Origin: Brachypodium distachyon
Taxonomy: Eukaryota; Streptophyta; Magnoliopsida; Poales; Poaceae
Length of the DNA stretch: 64,000 nucleotides
Assembly: GCF_000005505.3 (NCBI RefSeq)
Contig: NC_016134.3
Span: 43,366,650-43,430,649 of the forward strand
Direction: 5' to 3'
Under the pieces are notes generated by a model. That model searched no databases and had not been told where the DNA came from. It was given only the letters and a program-made list of their open reading frames with translations. Made by a program: the position numbers and the translations under genes. How positions within the stretch are numbered: position 1 is the first letter of the stretch; every line of letters begins with the position of its first letter. Below, one piece after another: positions 58,200 to 64,000 of this stretch.

Positions 58200-59150
58200 A
58201 TGGCCTTAGTCAGTGGGGAGGGCGCGCGCATGCAAGCGGCTCGGGGCGTGGGCGTGGGCCTCGGCGGCCTTTCGGCCGGCCCAGGTCGGGCTGAGGGGCG
58301 CGGGCAGAGGGGATAAAAGGGCGTGGGGCGGGCGGTTAGGGTTAGGGTTTCCCTGCCCAAAACTGCCGCCGCCTCCACTGCTCCCCACACCCCGCCGCCG
58401 CCGTGTTCCGTCCGCCCGCCTCCCTTGCCGGCGTAGTTAGATGGAGTAGGGGAGCCCCCCCTCGTTGGAGGAGGAGAAACCGAGGGCGGCCGGATTCCAA
58501 CCGCCGCCGGCCGGCCCATCGCGGTGAGCGGCCATGGCGGCCGCAAACTTGCGGAGGAAGCGCCTCGCCTCCGGGTGGACGTCGTCGACGACCTCGCCTT
58601 CATCTTCATAGGGTGGAGGAACGAGGTTGGAGGCCGGAGGTGGAGCGGAGTCGGCGGCCGGAGGCCCAGCGTCCGCGACCAGTGGAGCGGCTTCGGCGCC
58701 CGGCGCAGGAGGAGTCGGAGATGGGAGGAGCGGCGCCGTGCCGTCCCTCGCCGGGCACGGCCCGTACCCGTGTACGGGGCAGAAGAGCGGCAGTGGGGGC
58801 GGAGCAAGGGCGGCCGCGAAGTCGTCATCTTCACCTATCATGGGCGGCGCCGGGCCCGTGAGTATCCATCCCATTGCCGGCGAGTATTCCGACGAGGCCG
58901 GCGCTGCGGGGTTCGATGCAGCCATGCTGGGGTCGGCACGAGACTCTATGGCGGCGAACCGGCGGCCGCGGCGGACATTGTGGCCACCCGAGCGGGTCCG
59001 GCGGCGGCGTGGTTTCCACCGGCGGCGTGGGGTCCACCGGCGGCGAGCCCAACGGCGGCGGTGACGGTAAGATCCCCGACGACTTGCTCCTTGGCGAAGA
59101 ACTCAAGAAGGGCGACAAGAACTATAGGCAGATCATAGATTGCCATTGTT
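58200..59150 (-). other. GC-rich leader insert of the Copia element
   Basis: Very GC-rich DNA between 5' LTR and gag, unlike the AT-rich remainder. Minus-strand frames: 59146-58946 (AIYDLPIVLVALLEFFAKEQ) and 58925-58437 (162 codons, Pro/Ala-rich, with DDVHPEARRFLRKFAAAMAA). GGTTAGGGTTAGGGTTTCCC lies near 58334. It may be element leader or captured host sequence; I recognise neither. Confidence 0.45.
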
Positions 59151-59386
59151 TCTCACCTTTTTTTGATTGTAGAGCAAAGGTGACTGATAACGTGTTAAAA
59201 TGAAATTCTTGTTCTATTCCATTGATTGATGATGATATTTATACATGTATTGGTGTCCCAAACTTTTGCCTTCGCATCTCAAATTTCTCAAAATTTGGAA
59301 CACGAACAGTTACATAACTAACTACCTGATTAATCATTAACTAACTAATAATTAATCTAATTGATCATAAATAATTATTCTCAACA

Positions 59387-60294
59387 GACGGCAACAGTGA
59401 TAGAGGCCGAGAACACTTGCTTTATGATGAAGCCTTGCAAAATCGTAAACGAGTTTCCTCTCAAAAAAGATTGCAAACCAGTTTTATTGCTTTGCATACA
59501 CTGAACACTGAGCGTTCGCAAGTCAACAGGCTGATATCTAGAATTTGAGTTCCAAGTCCGTTTTGAGCTGAAGATTTCGCTAGTTAGGAATTGCCAAGGA
59601 ATTCGATTCAGGCTGAGTTCAAGGTTGCTAAATCGGGCTGAACTTATTTTATAATTTATGAAAAATGACCATGAAAACAGGCAAAAAAATAGTCATCCAA
59701 ACAAGGAAATAGATAAAAACGGCTAATACATACGAGATTACGATAATTGGCCGCAACAATAAATGCAGCAATACCATTTAGCTAACCAGTGATCTCCCTG
59801 CATGTGTTTGTGTCATTTTCGGGGCTGGAGTTGGCCCTCGATGATGGCATGTATGATGATGATGCATGGAGTGAGACAAGATGGCACACCTACCAGAACA
59901 TACAAGAACATTACAGTGGCACGGGCCGTCCAGCGCCCACATCCCACTAGAACACTCCAAATAGTCCTATAGTCCGAATAGTCCAATCATACAGGAACGG
60001 AGTCTTCCAGACATGCAAAGAACACTCCGGAGCCCTCAGCGCTTTTTCCCCTTGTTTTACCAAGTTTATAAAACTAATAAAGTCCACATTTACACGAAAA
60101 ACTTAAAAAAAAAACTTGAAAACAACCAACTACAGGATCAGTGAGCAGTAACCTGAACTTTCGGGAGACAAATATGTGAGAATTGTACAACAGGGATTCC
60201 CAGGATTAGTAATTGATTAATACAAGCAGTATCCTCTTCTGTCGGTTTTACACAGCACACGGCAGCAATGGTGCCGCTCCGAATGCGACAGGCC
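59387..60294. other. Spacer downstream of CPSF100
   Basis: AT-rich; holds the 3' UTR of CPSF100. No gene seen. Confidence 0.5.
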
Positions 60295-63200
60295 TTACAA
60301 CAAGAAGAACTGGGAGTAAAGGAGCTCACGGATCTTGTAGTAGTCCTCGCACAGCGGACCTTCGATCACAATCTGCTGCGAAACCGTGCTGCCCTGCAAT
60401 TCCGTGTTTGGCGAGAACATGCGACCATCAAATCAAAATTGTGGTGTGCCCCTCAAAATAAATACTAGTATTAAATAAATAGTCAAACTACTGCCAAATT
60501 GTATGGCAGTTCAATCGTTACCTTCTGGTTAGAATCACCAATCTTGCGCACTGTGATGTACTCGCCGCACCGTAGAGCACCCCCAGCAAACTCAACCTGC
60601 AAGGAATTTTCTTAGCGCTAAATTTCCATGGTCTCAATAATTTTAGTGGTTACAGCTTTCAGAATCAATTTCTGAACTCAAACCGTAAAGTATGTAGGTT
60701 ATATGAACTAAAGTTTGCTCCTGAGAGGTGCCATCTGATAACCATTTTTGCACGTGAGTGGGCGAACGTTGCAACTCTGTGGTCCGTTCTTAACATGGTA
60801 TCGGCTAATTGATCTAATAACACGTTTTATACCCCTATGTTCCACGGAATGATACAGAAATATGAGAAAAGAAAAATCCAATTACCATTCTAAAACTAAA
60901 ATGTGAACGACCCGATGACTAAGGCAACCATATCATACAGATACTAATGATAATTGTATACGGAGACCAACCTGTAGACCTTTATTTGCTAGGAATTGCT
61001 TGAAATCGGCCAATTTCAGATCACCAACAAGAACTGATTTGTGGGCAGATGGAGTTGACGAGGGGGGTAGCAGATTAAGCTTCTCATCCACTTTTCCAAC
61101 TTCTGCATCAACCCACGCAATTTCATGCTCGCCCAACTGCAGACAGTTTTAGTGCGAGAGGTGCTTTCTTAAACAACAACAAAAAACTACCAGCGATGTA
61201 AATGAACAATGGTGTGAAGGATTCAAAAAGAACCAAATGGAACAAAACCATATGGACAAACAACACCGATCAAGAGTCAGACCAGGTAGGTGGTTTATGG
61301 TGGTCACTTGCCAAGTTTTTGGCATGGATGGCTCAGCGTTTATGAGCAAATTCAACTGGTTTGGCATTTTGTTCAGTGTTTATGGCTGGTAACTGGCTGG
61401 GAAATGGAATAGACTGCTCAGTTGAAAAGCAATTAGCCTTTTAGAGGGAACCCTATTAAAAGAACCTACAAGTTCAAGCCTTTTTTGAGTTTTGTGTGTA
61501 ACGACCTCACTTGTGGAGCTCTAAATGAGCTCTGAGCACTTTAGGAGCTAGTCTATCCAAAAAGAGAACTGTGAACCATTAGAATGCTACTATCAAAAAT
61601 TTATATCATGGCATAACGTCCATATCAAGGTAACTCAATAAATTGAATAGAGTATACTAACATTCAAGGAAGCAAATATAACTCACAGAGTTATAGTCCC
61701 TTACCTTCTTAGAAATGACATTGCTCATTAACTTCTCTGAAAGTTGCACCTGAAATTGCATAACAGCATAGACATTACAAAACTAGCAAGTCTGTATATG
61801 TATGATTGGTTACAAAGTTCCGATACCCTCCTAGCCCATTTACATAAAGTTCTTGCTGCTGCTGCTGCTGCTCTTCTATCAGATAGGAGTATATGAATTA
61901 ACATACCAGTATCTGACGATGGCTTTACATTCATGATCTTCAAGTCCTAAGTGATGCTCTACTAAGAAAGAGCTTGGCAGCTAACAAACTAACCTTGTAA
62001 GCACATAAGTCTGAAGTTACATCAATTGTTTCTTCTATCTGAGGAGCATAAACATGCAAGTCTGAGTTCTTTGCACAATGCATTTTTAAATGTTCAGTAG
62101 CTTCTGCTGACCCATGTACCAAAACCTGGAAAAATACAAGAAGAGATTCAGAATATGAGCAAGCACTGACAACAAGAAGCAAGCGTGTAACTGAAGTCAC
62201 CTGCTAAACGCCTAAATCACAACAAGAATCACCAGAGAGTAATTATGTGTACAAAGTTTTTTCCCCGGGAAGTGTACACAAAGTTTTTGGTGGCATGTCC
62301 ACCCTCAAGTGGATAAATATGCTACTCCCTCTGTCCCATATTAAGTGACTCAAATTTGTCTAAAAATGGGCATATCTATATACTAAAATACATCTAGATA
62401 CATGTAACTAGTGCAGTGCCCGTGCGTTGCTACGGCAAGATTTACAAAAACATTTTCTTTTGTTCACGAACAAACAATGACGATTGCTGTAAAAAAAAAG
62501 CAATGACGACTTTTTCACTCCCGTCAGTGCCTTTCTAAGTCACATAAAATTGCACTAAATCAAAGACACTTATTATGAATCGGAGGGAGTACTCAATAGC
62601 ATGCACACTGCTAAGGAGCTCTGGTCTGTGATCCAACCAACGGCTAGCCATCCTCCTGACCTTGTAATCTTTTTTTGCGGGTAATCAGCCAATGAGGTCC
62701 ACAGCTTGCCAGCCTCATCAGTGAACCTGCGGTATGAGTCCACCTTTAGCCCAGCGACCTCATCGGCGTGCTTGGTAAGGATCTTGCAGAACTCGAACCA
62801 GATCGAGTTGGTGTCTGGTCTCCCCGTTCACAGAGCGGAAACCATCGTCGTTGAGCACGGAGGCGAGGCGGTCAGCGGCCTCCTGCCAGTGCTCGGCAGA
62901 GATGAGGAATTCGACAAAGTCCACAACATGGGAGGGGTCGTACTGGAGGTAGTGGCGGAACACGCGAAGCGACGTCTCGACAGGGAACGCCGGGAGCAAG
63001 GCTAGCCGTAGGTAGAGCGGCCAGATGCGGTCGTGCTGGGGGACGGGCATCGCGCGGTTGAAGGAGCGGCGGCCTTGCGTGAGCAAGCTCAAGGCTCCCG
63101 CAGCCACCAGCCGTCCAGCCCTTGAGCTTGAACGGCTCCCGCAGGATCTCCTCCTCGTAGTTGTAGGGTAGGTCGTCCTCCATCGGGTACAGCTCCGGCA

Positions 63201-63972
63201 AGATCTTGGCCGGCGCGGACTTGCCCGCCTACGCCACCGCCATGGGACCGCAGCCGGCGACGACATCACCGCGGGCGATTTCTCGTTTCTCTGTTTCTCT
63301 CGTGGGTACAGGGTACATGGGACGGGGAAGCTAAGGGGTTGGGGTAGCGGATGAGCGATGGCATTGTGAGGTAATTTTGATGAAAAAACCTACGGACGTC
63401 CGCCATCACCACCGTTTGTAATTTAATAGATAGTAATAGATATTTTGGCACTTGATATGGGACGGAGGGAGTATATTACATTCACATGGTCTAACTACCT
63501 TCGGATTCAATAATGCAAGTGCAGAACATAGACTTAAAGACAATTTCAAACTATGAAAAAATGACCAAAGAGCAAATAAGTCAAAACCGTTCAACTAAAA
63601 CCATGCATGCTATCAGATAAAAAAAATTCAACTAAAGACACGTACAAGTTTCAGTGGGGCTACATGAGCAATAACTGATTTTACAGAACGCCCATCAGAC
63701 CGACCTTCAAAGTCCATATACACCAATGAGCACTTCACTTGCACCTGAAAAATGCCAAATATACATACAGATGCAAAAGTGCAATCTAGATAGACATACA
63801 CCTATCTTGGATATAAGTACATTTATATCTTTGATATAGATGCATAGACTGAATAAAAGAGAGAAAAGAAACTTACAGTCATCTCGTTGGAAATAACTTT
63901 TGAAGGTGCTGAATCAAGAAGCAAGCGTGCTGAGCCCTCGTCAAGCTTACCATCCATACCATCTCCAGCACC
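60295..63972 (-). CDS. CPSF100: Cleavage and polyadenylation specificity factor 100 kDa subunit, C-terminal part
   Basis: Nuclear pre-mRNA 3' end processing factor (CPSF subunit 2), a catalytically inactive partner of the CPSF73 nuclease. Seven 3'-terminal exons are in the window: 63972-63877, 63744-63646, 62125-61994, 61749-61705, 61136-60972, 60596-60522, 60393-60295, all GT-AG and in phase, totalling 235 residues; the gene continues past the right edge. Landmarks: DFEGRSDGRSVKSVIAHVAP then LKLVLVHGSAEATEHLKMHC (RNA-processing beta-lactamase C-terminal region), LGEHEIAWVDAEVGK, VLVGDLKLADFKQFLANKGL, FAGGALRCGEYITVRKIG and the end EGPLCEDYYKIRELLYSQFF. The 1520-base intron 63645-62126 carries an insertion with a SYF1 fragment. 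Confidence 0.95.
61855..61872. repeat. GCT microsatellite
   Basis: Six GCT units in a CPSF100 intron. Confidence 0.85.
62325..63471. mobile_element. Stowaway MITE split by a 1 kb insertion
   Basis: Left part 62325-62407 (CTCCCTCTGTCCCATATTAA to AGATACATGTAA) and right part about 63449-63471 (CACTTGATATGGGACGGAGG) together equal the Stowaway subfamily at 36296, between TA at 62323-62324 and 63472-63473. The insert begins near CTAGTGCAGTGCCCGTGCG and ends near TAATAGATAGTAATAGAT. Inside it, near 62558-62590, is the right end of yet another Stowaway (ACACTTATTATGAATCGGAG). Confidence 0.75.
62680..63243 (-). pseudogene. SYF1: SYF1 (XAB2-like) splicing factor gene fragment
   Basis: Corresponds to the N-terminal HAT-repeat part of pre-mRNA-splicing factor SYF1. 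Peptides in several frames: ELYPMEDDLPY and EEEILREPFKLKGW, then after a deletion of many codons LLTQGRRSFNRAM, QHDRIWPLYLRLALLPAFPV, ETSLRVFRHYLQYDPSH, QEAADRLASVLNDDGF, and in another frame ILTKHADEVAGLKVD and LWTSLADY. A stop follows the initial ATG-like position. The open stretches have no GT-AG introns. It lies inside an insertion within a CPSF100 intron, same strand. Confidence 0.85.
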
Positions 63973-64000
63973 CTGAAATAAAAAATGTGTTTAATAACCT

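Larger units (their letters stand above)
52409..59386 (-). mobile_element. Copia LTR retrotransposon, nearly full length, decayed
   Basis: 6978 bases on the minus strand. LTRs 59193-59386 (5') and 52409-52623 (3') of about 200 bases, opening TGTTGAGAATAATTATTTAT in element orientation. Perfect target duplication GACGG at 52404-52408 and 59387-59391. TTATCAGTCACC just inside the 5' LTR resembles a tRNA-primer site. Order in element orientation: GC-rich leader, gag, zinc knuckle, protease, integrase, RT, RNase H, which is Copia order. All frames are broken. The two LTRs differ by a number of substitutions and an about 20-base indel. Confidence 0.93.

Noticed and set aside
58043..58834. 263-codon minus frame
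   Set aside because: Spans the compositional break in the Copia leader and is Pro/Arg-rich; no coding support.
62706..63005. Plus-strand frame of 99 codons
   Set aside because: Antisense to the SYF1-derived fragment.

Overview
This is nuclear DNA from a grass. Exons are GC-rich with GT-AG introns, gene spacers are AT-rich, and the window is littered with grass-type Stowaway MITEs (TA target sites, CTCCCTCCG-type ends), hAT, Tourist-like and Mutator-like elements and Copia LTR elements. From memory, a germin-like cluster followed by RPS25, a BZR1-type beta-amylase and CPSF100 resembles the distal end of rice chromosome 9, so a pooid grass (Brachypodium/Triticeae type) is likely; this is inference, not a search result.

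Layout. 1-15 kb: four germin-like protein (GLP) genes (one cut by the left edge), three members of an unrecognised small acidic protein family (one a pseudogene split by a 1.3 kb non-autonomous LTR element), and a PNRC-like gene. A GLP followed by an acidic gene occurs at 5.9-7.8 kb (+) and again in mirror image at 14.9-12.0 kb (-), so the module was duplicated in inverted orientation. A Mutator-like element at 3.1-4.1 kb carries a broken DUF506 fragment. 15.9-25.6 kb: RPS25 (eS25) and a tandem pair of mitochondrial IF1-like genes, the first with a premature stop and a hAT insertion. 27-37 kb: chlorophyllase, a PYRP2-type HAD phosphatase (riboflavin pathway) and a nine-exon BZR1-domain beta-amylase. 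38-52 kb (-): a class-3 lipase gene whose second intron is about 11.5 kb and holds a short-LTR Copia element, MITEs and unexplained repeats. 52.4-59.4 kb (-): a nearly full-length decayed Copia element with a GC-rich leader that may be captured host DNA. 60.3 kb to the right edge (-): the C-terminal third of CPSF100; its largest visible intron holds a decayed fragment of the splicing factor gene SYF1 inserted inside a Stowaway MITE.

The genes do not form one pathway. GLPs are apoplastic cupins; eS25 belongs to the 40S ribosome; the IF1-like, PYRP2 and chlorophyllase proteins serve organelles and pigment metabolism; the beta-amylase homologue is probably a nuclear regulator; CPSF100 acts in mRNA 3' end formation. 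The most interesting content is structural: gene duplication, gene-fragment capture and nested transposons. I found no clear new molecular system; the best candidate novelty is the acidic protein family with its shared promoter block.
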